Shown here: positions 41,527 to 51,810 of the stretch, one piece after another
Numbering within the stretch: the stretch's first letter is position 1
Layout: each line of letters begins with the position of its first letter
Assembly: GCA_910580185.1 (NCBI GenBank)
Contig: CAJTWC010000001.1
Coordinates: 62,001-126,000 of the forward strand
From: an uncultured Bacilli bacterium
GTDB taxonomy: Bacteria; Bacillota_I; Bacilli_A; RF39; UBA660
Reading direction: 5' to 3'
Length of the DNA: 64,000 bases
Notes under the pieces: generated by a model
Databases searched by the model: none
Seen by the model: the letters and a program-made list of their open reading frames with translations, nothing else
What the model was told of the DNA's origin: nothing
Program-made: the position numbers and the translations under genes

Positions 41527-43490
41527 TTTGATTCTTCAAGGGTATAAAATTTTATACTAAATTCTTCTTTTTTCTTAGTTTTTTTTGTTATAAATATCAT
41601 TAATCCAATAATTATAAACGCAATTATAACCATAATTATTATTGGTATAATATTTTTTTTATTAGCAGCTGCCTTTTTTTCTAATAAAACGTATTCAGAA
41701 AAGTGATTTAATTCAAAGTCTGCATAACCGTTAGTTATAGGAACCTTATTTATCTCTAATTCCAAGATATTATTTTTAGTATTAAAATAATATAAGTCAT
41801 ACTCTTTTGTAGTATCTAACATATCTTTTACGTATATGCTAAATTCTATATTACCAGGCAACGTTCCATGAAATTTAAAGTTTAATGGTAAATGTAAATT
41901 ATTCTCCGTTAAAGAATTTAACACGTCTTCATAATCGCTTTTAAAGGTTAAATAGTAACTAAATTCACTATCCTTTACTAATTTTTCACTATTTATCTTT
42001 ACTTTGTATAAAACCTTTCCTTCCTTATCAACTACGTTATACGCTAAGTTTTTATTAGTGTTTATAAGCTCATTAATAATGTTAGAAGAAACAATTTTAT
42101 TTTCATCATCTTCATCAACGGTTACCACGATATCATCATTATTTGATGTATCTTTTATTTTGCTTACGATTTCTTCTTCGTTATTTTCTGATTTTAACAC
42201 ACTTTTTTCTCTAGTAATATTAAGTACGTAAGTTCTTATACTTCCATCTTCTGCGGTGACGTTTATTTCTATTTTGTTTTCTCCAACTTCTAAAGCAGTG
42301 TTTCCAGATATACTTGCTACTGCTTTACTACTTGTAGTTTCATAGCTAACTTTAGCTTCCACAACCTCGTTTGGAACGTTTACGTTATAAGTTAAAGTTT
42401 TTTTATTAAACTCTATATCTGCGCCCTCTATACTTAAACTCTTTAAACTATTATCACTCGAAACAGTTATTTTACCATCCTTATTAGCGCGTATTATCGT
42501 TATAGTATAAGTTTTAACTGACCCATTTTCCGCTGTGACAACAACGTTAAACGTATTTTTACCTACTTTTAAACTTTTGCTTCCTAAGCCTTGTACGCTT
42601 GCCTTTTTATCACTTGTAGTAGCGGTTATATTAACAGAAGAAACATCATACTTAACCGTTGCGTTATAATTATAAGTGCCACTATTAAATCTTATATCAA
42701 TATCGCTAACCGATAAGTTACTTAAGTTATTATTACTACTTCTAGTATCATTTCTTACTACGTTTATAGTGTATGTTTTTGAGTTACCTGCCTCTGATAC
42801 AGAAGTTATGGTAAATGAGTTATTACCATAATTCAGATTTTTTTGTCCAGTACCAGATACACTTCCTGATTTAGGCGCTACCGCACTAATTACTATGGAA
42901 GAAGAATTGGTAACAACGTTATAATTACTTACGTTTTCATTAAATGATGGTGTTAAATTACCAGGGCTTACTGATAAATCTACTAAGTTAGCATTAGATG
43001 AAGAAGTATAAATCGTTTTAGAAACTTCATTTAAAGCTACTTCATTGTAGTTTTCATCGCCCACTCTAATCCCACCTAAAGTAATGCTATGTGCTTCGTT
43101 ATCACTACCATTTGTTCTTAGCACGATGGTTCCTATGCTTACTCTTCCTTCATAAAGATTAGAAGTAGATAATTTAAACTTACCATCTTTTGCCGTAGAA
43201 AACTCCGACCAATTAGATGCGTAATTTGATGATACTAAACTCAAATTATTACTTAATCTTACATCACCAGTAAAAGAAGAAATTTTACCAGATACCACGT
43301 TCACATAAACCTGGCATGTAACATTTCCTCCATTTGGAACTTTTTCTTTATCACAAGATATATTAACACTTGATGATGCGGATAATCCACTTAACCTGCG
43401 AGGAAGGACGTATCCAAATAAAACACCAAGAATGGTAATTAATAAGATCACTAAAACCGTTATTAATATAATTAATCTTTTCTTTTTCAT
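41511..43490 (-). CDS. Membrane-anchored cohesin-like/cadherin-like surface protein
   Basis: The 659-residue protein has an N-terminal signal or membrane segment (IILITVLVILLITILGVLFG), then at about residues 38-155 a cohesin-like domain (SVNISCDKEKVPNGGNVTCQ, VNVVSGKISSFTGDVRLSNN, VSIGTIVLRTNGSDNEAHSI). Three cadherin-like beta-sandwich domains follow (about 171-256, 258-340 and 350-428), each ending in an S-KTYTI-like strand such as AGNSKTYTINVVR. A C-terminal membrane segment (NIIPIIIMVIIAFIIIGLMI) and cytosolic tail end it. It lies 14 bp after the dockerin-bearing protease gene, so I infer that it holds the protease on the cell surface. The cohesin call is by pattern and should be tested. 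Confidence 0.75.
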   Translation of the reverse strand: MKKKRLIILITVLVILLITILGVLFGYVLPRRLSGLSASSSVNISCDKEKVPNGGNVTCQVYVNVVSGKISSFTGDVRLSNNLSLVSSNYASNWSEFSTAKDGKFKLSTSNLYEGRVSIGTIVLRTNGSDNEAHSITLGGIRVGDENYNEVALNEVSKTIYTSSSNANLVDLSVSPGNLTPSFNENVSNYNVVTNSSSIVISAVAPKSGSVSGTGQKNLNYGNNSFTITSVSEAGNSKTYTINVVRNDTRSSNNNLSNLSVSDIDIRFNSGTYNYNATVKYDVSSVNITATTSDKKASVQGLGSKSLKVGKNTFNVVVTAENGSVKTYTITIIRANKDGKITVSSDNSLKSLSIEGADIEFNKKTLTYNVNVPNEVVEAKVSYETTSSKAVASISGNTALEVGENKIEINVTAEDGSIRTYVLNITREKSVLKSENNEEEIVSKIKDTSNNDDIVVTVDEDDENKIVSSNIINELINTNKNLAYNVVDKEGKVLYKVKINSEKLVKDSEFSYYLTFKSDYEDVLNSLTENNLHLPLNFKFHGTLPGNIEFSIYVKDMLDTTKEYDLYYFNTKNNILELEINKVPITNGYADFELNHFSEYVLLEKKAAANKKNIIPIIIMVIIAFIIIGLMIFITKKTKKKEEFSIKFYTLEESKRSNF

Positions 43491-43504
43491 ATTTCTACTC
43501 CTTC

Positions 43505-46500
43505 CTAAATTAAACTTAAGATATTATTAATTATGTAAGCAAATAACTTTGATATATCAGTTATCGTAATGTTTCCATCTTTATTTGTATCACTTGCTTT
43601 TAAATAATAATCTTCTTTAATCTCATATTCATTATCATCAATGTGACTAAATAGTTTCGACACGTCGGTTATCGTAACTAACCCATCACCGTTTATATCA
43701 CCTAAAACAATATTATAAATTTCGCTTATAACCTTATCTCTATAAATTATTTTAGTAATGCTTCCTGTTGTTATATAATCTTCATCACTTAGTTCTTCTC
43801 CATCAAGATTATAAACTTTCATACTATAATTAGTTTTTAATTTTATTTTAGATAAATAATCTTTAAGCATGGTTTTTTGTTCTATGTTTAAAATATAGTT
43901 ATCTAAAAGTTCATAGCCATCTAAATTATCTATACTATTTATTTGCCAAATTGCATATAACGTGATCTTTTCCTCAGGTTCAGCTAAATTTAGTACTGTT
44001 TCTCTGTTTTTATAAGACGTTCCTGTTCCATCTGGCTTCGTATTCCATTCTTTAAACAAATAACCAGTTCTTCTAAATGTATTAGAGTTTAAATTATCTT
44101 CGTAATTATATGAAAACTCTTGTTCTTTAATATTTCCAGTTCCATCATTGGCATCAAATAAAACAGTGTATATTTGGTCCCATATAGCATACAAGGTAAT
44201 CGTTTCGGTTGGTTTTGCTAAATTCAAGACCTCTTCTTCATCATCATACCAATCACCAGACTCATCTGGTTTTGTATTCCAGCCTATAAAAATACTTTTT
44301 TCTTTTTCAAATGTATTTGCATTTAAACTTGTATTTTTATTAATAAAGATTTGCTGAGGTTCCATAGTACCTGTACCACCATTTGGATCAAATTTTACAT
44401 TATAAATAGCTGGTATCCAAATAGCATATAAAGTTATACTTTTATCTTGCTCGGTAATATTTAATACTTCGGCGCCTTCTAAATAACTAGTACCAGTTCC
44501 ATCTGACTTCGTATTCCACTCTTTAAATATGTAATCATCCCTACTAAATAAATTAGATCTTAACTTGGTGCTTACACCTACTTCTATAGCTTGTTCTAAT
44601 ACAGAACCAGCACCACCATTTGCATCATATTTAATTTTGTAATATAAAGGTGATTCTACTACGTTTATGTTTACATCTTTTTCATAACCATCGTAGTAAC
44701 TTAAAACATGAAGTGTTGTACTTCCTTTTTCTTTTCCAATTATATTTCCATCTTCATCTATAGTGGCAACAGACTCATCAGCAATTGAATATGATATGTT
44801 TCTTGCCGCATCAATGTTTGGCAAAATATAATTGTATATACTCGTATCAAAATCTTTGTATAAGGTAATGTCAGAAATATCTTCGGTAAAATTAAAATCA
44901 ACACCCTTTAAAATAGGAACCCTAGTTATACCATCAATTTCTTTTATCTCGAAATTATCATTAAATCCTTCCCAACTAGAATACGAATTAATATCTTTTA
45001 ATTCGGTAATGTTTTTTAATTCAACATTTTTAGCAGTCAATCTTTTTTCAGTTAAACTATAAGGCATACCTTTCAAATAATAAAAATTATTTAAAGTAAC
45101 CTTTCCGGTACTACTGCTAGAACCAAAAGAGTTTTCGACCTTACCTAATATTTCATTAGATATGTTTCCTTTAATGTTACCATAATTAAATCCATTAGAA
45201 ACATTAATTAAACCATTATCATTTACTTTAATAGATCCAAACAAACCACCAGATGTACCATTTGAAATTACCGTTCCTCTATTAATAAGGTTGCTTACGT
45301 TTAATTCATCAGTATCTCTTGGTGTTGTAATATAACTAAATAAACCTCCTGATTGACCACTACTACTTATTACGGTTGCATCATTATATAAGTTATTTAT
45401 TTTTTTGTTTTTTAAGGACTTTTTATTTAAAACTTCAATATAGGAAGCAATTCCTCCAACGTTATTAGTAGCTGTTATAACTCCATTTTTTACTATAATG
45501 TTTTCAAGCGTCAAATCACTTTTCGTATTGTAGGTACAATTTACATACCCTACTAATGCGCCACCTGAATACGTAATAATTTCAAAATCTTCTATTATTA
45601 TGTTTTTTAAATATATTGTAGAAATTTCTCCAACGTTATTATAAACGTCATTGGTAGATGCAATACTAGTAAATAATCCTTGATTATTACCTGCAGGTCT
45701 ATTGATATAAAGACCTGTTATTTTATGTCCATCACCATCAAGGCCACCTTTAAATGAAGAAATAGGTTTCCAACCTGAACCTTCATTATAGTATTTTCCA
45801 TTTACATTTCTAGTATCATAAGATAAGTCTATATCATTACCTAGTTTATAATAAGAGTTAGGTGCAGTTCTTATTAAATTAAGTTCATCAGCATTAGTTA
45901 TTATGAAAGGATTGTCTATTGTTCCCTTTCCATTTAAATCCGGTGTATAACAATTAATCTCTAATTTAAAATCATCATACTTAACGCCATCAACAAACGC
46001 AGATACGTTATATGTTCCAAAAGGAACATCGTTTTCAAATGATAAAATAGCGTTAATATAGTTACCAACTTCATAATTTCTAGATATCGTAAACTTATCT
46101 GTTATATCAATACCATTTTCGTCTTTAATAACAAAATCTATTTTCTTATCATTAGTAAGTCCTCTACTAGTACCATTTAAAATAATTATGTTATTTTCTT
46201 CTGCTAGTTTATGATACTTTAAAGAACTTCCGTTTTTAGCATCATCAATATTTAGTTCTATCTTATCGTCGACGTTTTTAGTAAAAGCGGATATACCAAT
46301 ATTACTATAAACTGGTAAACTACTGTTATCTTCACTGGTTACTTTCACTAAAAATTTTTCGTTATCTAATAATATATTCTTATCAGATAAATCAATTGTA
46401 TATAAACCTGAATAAGTTATATCTTTTTCACCAACCAAAATATAATCACTGGTTGATCCTGTTAAACTAACATAAACTTTTGCTTTTACATCATTTTTTT

Positions 46501-47800
46501 GAACATAAAATTTAATTTTTTCTAATTTCTCTTTATTAGCAGTTTTTTTAAACGTTGCGATCGAAGTAGTGTGATTATTATATGCATTATCCCATGTTTT
46601 TACTTTTACATCGGTAAAAACACTATATTCAGAACTTGGGTTATCATAAGGAATATATGCATACGCAAAACTACTTGTTGCTCCCCATGAGTTTTTCATT
46701 ATCCAAGCACCTTGTACTTCCTTTAATTTTCCAGATGCACATGTATACGTATCATTTTCTTTAGAATAAGTAGGTTCTAAATCACCAGCTGTACAAATGT
46801 TATGTCTATAATCATCGTCCCATCCGATAACTTGTACTTCGTGATTTATACCACCACCGTAGTATAACGCATTATTAGTTTTACCTTCTACTAAAACTTT
46901 TTCATTACCAGACGGCTTATATAAAGTAAATCTTCCAGTTCCAAATGAAATTACTGCCGTTCCGTTTTCTAATATAGCCTTTTTTATAGCTTTTGTTCTT
47001 TCTTCGCTATAACTAGATGAAAAGTTGTAAAGACCATCAACGTCATATGTTACTTTTTCCGTATTCCAAACATCTTCTGGTTTTACAGTTCCTATGTGAT
47101 AATAATCATAGTGCCAGTCTGACTCTAAAACAGGAGAAACACCATTAATTACTGGTCCTAAATATTCTCTAATATTACCTCCTGAACCTAATTTTTTTGA
47201 ACCAACTAAATATGGATTATAATCTATATCAATAAAACTTTTATATGCTGTTGCATAATCAACTTGTCTTTCAGATAAATCAAGTTCAGCACTACCATTA
47301 TATAAACCAGATTTAATTATTTTACTTTCTAAAGCGCCAGTTGCTGCAAAGTCCCAGCACAAGCCTAATCTTCCTTGATCTTTCATAGAAGTTACATAAC
47401 TTTTTCCATCTACATCTTGTAAGTTAAATTTACTTGGTAATTCTTCCTCACTTGCTTCCTTATAATCATAATCAACTACTGTATCTAAAGGAACATATCC
47501 ATATTCGGATTCTTCACCTTCTACTAGGTAATCGATATAATCAGGGTTTAAATATGGTGTATTATATTTTTTATTTTTCTCAGTTAATAAAATTTCTCCT
47601 GTTTCTTTATACACCTTTTTAATATAGTTTTTAGCTTCCTTTGGAAGATATTCATATGAACTACTTTCAAGTACTTTATCGATTGATTTATTTTTATTGA
47701 TATTTAAAAATAAACACGTACCACCTATTAATAGTAATGATATAAAAAGACTAGCAATTAATATTAATTTTCTATTGTTATTTATATTAAATTTCTTCAT
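43505..47800 (-). CDS. Giant surface papain-like protease with InlB-type repeats and dockerin
   Basis: The 1431-residue protein has an N-terminal signal anchor (LILIASLFISLLLIGGTCLF), a propeptide and a C1A papain domain with Gln142 (KDQG), Cys148 (GLCWDFAATGAL), His320 (GINHEVQVIGWDDDY) and Asn370 (MKNSWG). Beta-helix GLUG-like repeats (about residues 650-930) and a bacterial Ig-like domain follow. Three Listeria-Bacteroides (InlB B-type) repeats, each with a YDANGG- or FDPNGG-like start and a TLYAIW end, follow at about 1070-1300. The C-terminus is a type I dockerin (about 1367-1431) with calcium loops GDINGDGLVTITD and SDTNKDGNITITD. It is the first gene of the operon, with the cohesin-like gene after it. 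Confidence 0.88.
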   Translation of the reverse strand: MKKFNINNNRKLILIASLFISLLLIGGTCLFLNINKNKSIDKVLESSSYEYLPKEAKNYIKKVYKETGEILLTEKNKKYNTPYLNPDYIDYLVEGEESEYGYVPLDTVVDYDYKEASEEELPSKFNLQDVDGKSYVTSMKDQGRLGLCWDFAATGALESKIIKSGLYNGSAELDLSERQVDYATAYKSFIDIDYNPYLVGSKKLGSGGNIREYLGPVINGVSPVLESDWHYDYYHIGTVKPEDVWNTEKVTYDVDGLYNFSSSYSEERTKAIKKAILENGTAVISFGTGRFTLYKPSGNEKVLVEGKTNNALYYGGGINHEVQVIGWDDDYRHNICTAGDLEPTYSKENDTYTCASGKLKEVQGAWIMKNSWGATSSFAYAYIPYDNPSSEYSVFTDVKVKTWDNAYNNHTTSIATFKKTANKEKLEKIKFYVQKNDVKAKVYVSLTGSTSDYILVGEKDITYSGLYTIDLSDKNILLDNEKFLVKVTSEDNSSLPVYSNIGISAFTKNVDDKIELNIDDAKNGSSLKYHKLAEENNIIILNGTSRGLTNDKKIDFVIKDENGIDITDKFTISRNYEVGNYINAILSFENDVPFGTYNVSAFVDGVKYDDFKLEINCYTPDLNGKGTIDNPFIITNADELNLIRTAPNSYYKLGNDIDLSYDTRNVNGKYYNEGSGWKPISSFKGGLDGDGHKITGLYINRPAGNNQGLFTSIASTNDVYNNVGEISTIYLKNIIIEDFEIITYSGGALVGYVNCTYNTKSDLTLENIIVKNGVITATNNVGGIASYIEVLNKKSLKNKKINNLYNDATVISSSGQSGGLFSYITTPRDTDELNVSNLINRGTVISNGTSGGLFGSIKVNDNGLINVSNGFNYGNIKGNISNEILGKVENSFGSSSSTGKVTLNNFYYLKGMPYSLTEKRLTAKNVELKNITELKDINSYSSWEGFNDNFEIKEIDGITRVPILKGVDFNFTEDISDITLYKDFDTSIYNYILPNIDAARNISYSIADESVATIDEDGNIIGKEKGSTTLHVLSYYDGYEKDVNINVVESPLYYKIKYDANGGAGSVLEQAIEVGVSTKLRSNLFSRDDYIFKEWNTKSDGTGTSYLEGAEVLNITEQDKSITLYAIWIPAIYNVKFDPNGGTGTMEPQQIFINKNTSLNANTFEKEKSIFIGWNTKPDESGDWYDDEEEVLNLAKPTETITLYAIWDQIYTVLFDANDGTGNIKEQEFSYNYEDNLNSNTFRRTGYLFKEWNTKPDGTGTSYKNRETVLNLAEPEEKITLYAIWQINSIDNLDGYELLDNYILNIEQKTMLKDYLSKIKLKTNYSMKVYNLDGEELSDEDYITTGSITKIIYRDKVISEIYNIVLGDINGDGLVTITDVSKLFSHIDDNEYEIKEDYYLKASDTNKDGNITITDISKLFAYIINNILSLI

Positions 47801-47862
47801 GATTACAACATCCTATTCTCACCTTTATATAATACCATATTTTTAATTATAATAACATAAAA

Positions 47863-47886
47863 AAGAAAGCCTTTTTTAGCTTTCTT
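47863..47886 (-). terminator. Terminator of the alr-cupin operon
   Basis: AAGAAAGC pairs with GCTTTCTT around an eight-base loop, with a T-run following on the minus strand. It overlaps the end of the cupin gene. Confidence 0.8.
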
Positions 47887-48226
47887 CATCTATTAATTTA
47901 TGCTGCTTTTCATACCAGGCTGGAGCACAGGAAATTAAAACCTTACAATTAGCATCCCATCTGTATGCTTCACCTTTTTCTATCAAAATAACATCGCCCG
48001 CTTTAAACTCTATTATTTCATCTTTTTTAATTAACTTTCCCGTTCCTTCCATAATATACAAAAGTTCTTTAACTTCTAAGTTAATACAGTATCCAGAAAC
48101 TGGATACTTACCATTTACCGTTGCAACTGATACGTTTATATCAGGATCTCCTAATGGATATTCTAGATTTTGACAATTATTACTATTCTTATACAAAACA
48201 GCTGCTTCTTTTTTACATACTTTCAT
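47876..48226 (-). CDS. Cupin-domain protein (paralogue of the one at 62399)
   Basis: The 116-residue protein is read from ATG 48226, which has GGAGG seven bases upstream and lies inside the end of alr. The cupin core is seen in VKELLYIMEGTGKLIKKDE and FKAGDVILIEKGEAYRWDAN, followed by CKVLISCAPAWYEKQHKLI. The usual two-His metal pattern is weak. It is about 45 percent identical by eye to the cupin at 62399-62761 in the second half. Translation is coupled to alanine racemase, which suggests a linked role in amino acid or wall metabolism. Confidence 0.8.
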   Translation of the reverse strand: MKVCKKEAAVLYKNSNNCQNLEYPLGDPDINVSVATVNGKYPVSGYCINLEVKELLYIMEGTGKLIKKDEIIEFKAGDVILIEKGEAYRWDANCKVLISCAPAWYEKQHKLIDEES

Positions 48227-49328
48227 TTTCTTCCTCCACAAACACTCTTGGTACTCTATATGATATAGTACTCATTATTTCATAATTTATTGTACCACAT
48301 AAATCGGCGATTTCATCTAATTTTATTATATCGTTATCCCATATAAACGCATCTAGACCTACAGTTACTTCTTTAATATCTGTTACATCAACCATGATTC
48401 CATCCATGCAAACACTACCTATTATAGGAGCTTTTCTTTCGTTTATTACAACATATCCTCTGTTAGATATCATTCTTCTTAAACCATCTGCATAACCAAT
48501 AGGAATAGTTGCAATAACACTTTTCCTTTTAGTTATAAAACTTCTAGAATAACTGATGCTTGTCCCTTCATCTACTTCTTTTAGAAACGTTATCTTAGAT
48601 TTTAATTTAGCTACTGGCTTTAAAGATATTTTATCATAAGTTCCTTTAAATGATTCATACCCATACATTATTATACCCGGTCTTGCTAAGTTAAATATTC
48701 CACTCTGAAAATTTATTATCCCGTTAGAAGCTGATGCATGAACGTATTTAATATCACCCATTTCGCTTCTTATTATTCTAACAGCTTCCTTAAAAGTATC
48801 CAATTGTTTTTTAGTGTATTCTTGATCCGTATCCGCAGATGATAAATGGGTATATACACCTTCTACTTTAATGTTATTAGCACTTTTAAGTCTATTAACA
48901 AAGGTATTTATATTACTAGGTAAAACACCTGTTCTTCCCATACCGGTATCAATTTCTATGTGAACTCTAATACATTTATCTTGTTTTAAAACTTCTTCTA
49001 AAAAATCAGTAGAAGATAATCCAATTACTAAATCATTATCTATAATTTTAGAAAGTTCACCTATATAAGGCTGATTTAATATAAAAATATCCTTTTTATA
49101 ACCAAGACGTCTTACGTTTACTCCTTCATCTACCGTTGCAAGTCCTACTATATCAAACTCATTTAATACGTCCAATCTTTTATTTATATATGTTCCGTAA
49201 CCATTAGCTTTAATAACAGGCATAATATTAGTATCTTTACCTACTATTTTTTTAATTTCTTTTATGTTATGTTTAAAGTTATCAATACTTACTTCCATAA
49301 CCGTAGGTCTTGTAACATTTACATTCAT
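48213..49328 (-). CDS. alr: Alanine racemase
   Basis: The 371-residue protein is a fold-type III PLP enzyme: the PLP lysine in PVIKANGYGTY (K39), a substrate loop VEGVYTHLSSADTDQEYTKK and the second catalytic residue region GTSISYSRSFI (Tyr), then IPIGYADGLRRM and GSVCMDGIMVDVTDI (Cys/Met loop). It makes D-alanine for peptidoglycan, so the host builds a wall. NGYG replaces the usual NAYG. Length and layout are normal. The cupin gene overlaps its end. Confidence 0.9.
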   Translation of the reverse strand: MNVNVTRPTVMEVSIDNFKHNIKEIKKIVGKDTNIMPVIKANGYGTYINKRLDVLNEFDIVGLATVDEGVNVRRLGYKKDIFILNQPYIGELSKIIDNDLVIGLSSTDFLEEVLKQDKCIRVHIEIDTGMGRTGVLPSNINTFVNRLKSANNIKVEGVYTHLSSADTDQEYTKKQLDTFKEAVRIIRSEMGDIKYVHASASNGIINFQSGIFNLARPGIIMYGYESFKGTYDKISLKPVAKLKSKITFLKEVDEGTSISYSRSFITKRKSVIATIPIGYADGLRRMISNRGYVVINERKAPIIGSVCMDGIMVDVTDIKEVTVGLDAFIWDNDIIKLDEIADLCGTINYEIMSTISYRVPRVFVEEENESM

Positions 49329-49450
49329 TTTAAAACACTTCCTTTATTAATTTATATGTTATTAAAATTTTACTATAATACTTATAAATCTATATGTTGA
49401 TAATATCATATCCCCGTCAAGATTTTAAAGAAAATGTGGAAAATGTAAAA

Positions 49451-49474
49451 AAAGAAGTTTTTTAAGACTTCTTT
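49451..49474 (-). terminator. Terminator of the ABC exporter operon
   Basis: AAAGAAGT pairs with ACTTCTTT around an eight-base loop, and the minus strand continues with a T-run. Confidence 0.75.
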
Positions 49475-49487
49475 TAAATTTCTTTAT

Positions 49488-51236
49488 CTAATTAAATTTT
49501 TTATCTTCATCATCTATTTCTGATTCATATAATCTTTTATACGGTTTATTATTTTTTAATAACTCTTCATGTGTTCCAATTCCATTTACTTTTCCATCTT
49601 CAATCAAGTAGATTTTATCACACCCCTTAATGGTAGACAATCTATGGGCAATAATTAAAATAGTATAATCATTTTTTAAATTATCAATTGCTTTTTGTAT
49701 CTTACTTTGGGTTTCATTATCCAAGGCACTAGTTGCCTCATCAAATAATATTATCTTAGTATTTTGAATAAAAGCCCTAGCAATAGCAAGTCTTTGTCTT
49801 TGACCACCTGATAATATAACTCCACTTTCTCCAACTATAGTATCATACTTATCAGGAAGTGACTCTATATAATCATCAAGACAAGCAAGACGGCAAGCTT
49901 CTTTAATCTCTTCGTCTGTTACGTTTTCTTTTACCAATCTTAAATTATCTTTAATGCTCATATTAAAAATATATGGGTTTTGACTAATTATGGTAATATT
50001 TCCCCTAATTGATTCTTCATCTAATTCATTAATATCTATGCCATCTATTTTAATTTTACCTTTTTCTATATTATATAACTTGCATAGCAAAGAAAATATT
50101 GTAGTTTTACCCGCTCCTGATTTTCCAACAAAAGCAACCGTTTCGTTTTCTTTTATTTTAAATGACATACCATATAATACTTTTTTTCCATTATCATATG
50201 AAAAATCAACATTACTGAATTCAAAATTACCCTTTATATTATTTATATGTTTCTTACCAAAAGATTCTTTTTTAAATTCCTTGTTTTCAAGTATGGAAAA
50301 TACTCTGTTACTAGACAAGTTAAATGATTTTAATTCAGATAATAAATCTCCTACTTTTTCCATTAAGTTAGTAAGTAATCTTGTTCTGTACGAAAATACT
50401 ATAACAGCAGATGAGATAGCTAATAAATTAGATTTTATTAATAAGATTAATAATATGACAAGCCCAAACTCCGCAATTATTTGAACAATATTTATTAAAC
50501 AATCAAAATCATTTTCTGTATTTCTCATCTCAAACATTTTTAGTGATAACAAATTAATGTTTCTTTCTATTTCTTCCATAAACGATTTTCTTGCGTTAAG
50601 CATTTTTATGTCTCTAACTCCTCTAATTAATTCGGTTGAAAGTCCCATGGTTTTATCATTTTGCATTCTAAATTCTTTATCTTTTTGATTAAATTTTCTA
50701 ACCTTTATAAGATAAATAATTGTTAATATAAGAGTTACTAATAAATAGTATAAAAACGCTATTTTATTAATGACGAACACTGCAACAAATATACCAATAT
50801 TAGAAATAAGCCCTGTTATATGACCCATTCCCATGGTAAATATATGAGAAAGTTCATTTGTATCGCTACCTATTCTTTGCACAAATTTACCAGTTGTATT
50901 TTTATCAATATCACTTACCTCTATTTTAAGTATTTCATTACCTAATTTAACTTGTATATCACGAGCTACACCTCTAAAAAATATTTGGGTATTTCTTCTT
51001 AAAAATACTCTTACAAACGCATTAAAAATTGCTATAGCAAGTATTAATAACGATGTATAAAATAACTCTTTATATATGTTATCAGTTAAATAAAGTAATT
51101 GTTTAGAACCTAATATTGGAAGAATAATATTAGCAGCTACAAAAACAACACAACAAAAAATCTGCGCATAAAAAGCTTTTTTATATTTCTTACCAAATTC
51201 CATTACTTTCTTTAAATTAGTAATAGTTTCTTTCAT
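49488..51236 (-). CDS. ABC exporter, fused permease and ATPase
   Basis: The 582-residue protein has an N-terminal membrane domain with about six segments (YKKAFYAQIFCCVVFVAANI first), then an ATPase from about residue 335 with Walker A GKSGAGKTT, a Q-loop, signature LSGGQRQRLAIARAF, Walker B IILFDEATSALD and the H-loop in IAHRLSTI. It is a half-transporter that must dimerise. Its start is one base past the stop of the TetR-like gene, so the pair forms an operon and the regulator probably controls efflux of a toxic compound. Confidence 0.92.
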   Translation of the reverse strand: MKETITNLKKVMEFGKKYKKAFYAQIFCCVVFVAANIILPILGSKQLLYLTDNIYKELFYTSLLILAIAIFNAFVRVFLRRNTQIFFRGVARDIQVKLGNEILKIEVSDIDKNTTGKFVQRIGSDTNELSHIFTMGMGHITGLISNIGIFVAVFVINKIAFLYYLLVTLILTIIYLIKVRKFNQKDKEFRMQNDKTMGLSTELIRGVRDIKMLNARKSFMEEIERNINLLSLKMFEMRNTENDFDCLINIVQIIAEFGLVILLILLIKSNLLAISSAVIVFSYRTRLLTNLMEKVGDLLSELKSFNLSSNRVFSILENKEFKKESFGKKHINNIKGNFEFSNVDFSYDNGKKVLYGMSFKIKENETVAFVGKSGAGKTTIFSLLCKLYNIEKGKIKIDGIDINELDEESIRGNITIISQNPYIFNMSIKDNLRLVKENVTDEEIKEACRLACLDDYIESLPDKYDTIVGESGVILSGGQRQRLAIARAFIQNTKIILFDEATSALDNETQSKIQKAIDNLKNDYTILIIAHRLSTIKGCDKIYLIEDGKVNGIGTHEELLKNNKPYKRLYESEIDDEDKKFN

Positions 51237-51791
51237 CTAAATCACCTTCTTTAATTTTTCTATTAAATCCTTAATTAATTTTTTTATTTCTTCTTCATTT
51301 ACTAAAATACTATTACAAGCTATTTGACACGATAAGCCATGAGTATAAAATCTTATATCTCTATAAAGATTTTCAGCTTGTTTTTTAGTAATGTTATACT
51401 GCACTGGTATAGAATGTATAGTTTCAATATTCCAACTTGAATTTAAAACCTCATCTATTGTTCTACTTCCTGCTAAATCGGTCATAAATAATGCTTTAAA
51501 TATATTTGGCTCTTTATATGCAAATAATGCATACGCATAACTAATAGTAAATAAATAGTCTTTTTTATCCACAAGCTTATAAATAAACGCATCATAGTAG
51601 TCATGAAGATATTTTTTTAATTTTCCTTTTAGCCCATCCATACTTTCAAAATTTTTAAATAATGGTTGTGTTGAACATCCAATGTATTTGCATAGTTCCC
51701 TAGCATTAAGTAATTGAATACCTTTATTTTTTATAAAGTCTGCTGATTTTTCTAAAATTACTTTTTCATCAAAAACAGTCCTTCTTGCCAT
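51237..51791 (-). CDS. TetR-family regulator
   Basis: The 184-residue protein has a TetR-like N-terminal HTH (FDEKVILEKSADFIKNKGIQ, then LNARELCKYIGCSTQPLFKN) and a helical ligand-binding part with Tyr-rich sequences. It is transcribed with the exporter. A perfect 24-bp palindrome 20 bp upstream is its probable operator. The ligand is unknown. Confidence 0.88.
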   Translation of the reverse strand: MARRTVFDEKVILEKSADFIKNKGIQLLNARELCKYIGCSTQPLFKNFESMDGLKGKLKKYLHDYYDAFIYKLVDKKDYLFTISYAYALFAYKEPNIFKALFMTDLAGSRTIDEVLNSSWNIETIHSIPVQYNITKKQAENLYRDIRFYTHGLSCQIACNSILVNEEEIKKLIKDLIEKLKKVI

Positions 51792-51810
51792 AAAATCACC
51801 CTTTCTAAGT

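Noticed and set aside
41511..43490. A gram-positive pilin or sortase substrate
   Set aside because: No LPxTG motif lies before the C-terminal membrane segment and no sortase gene is in the window. A transmembrane anchor is more likely.
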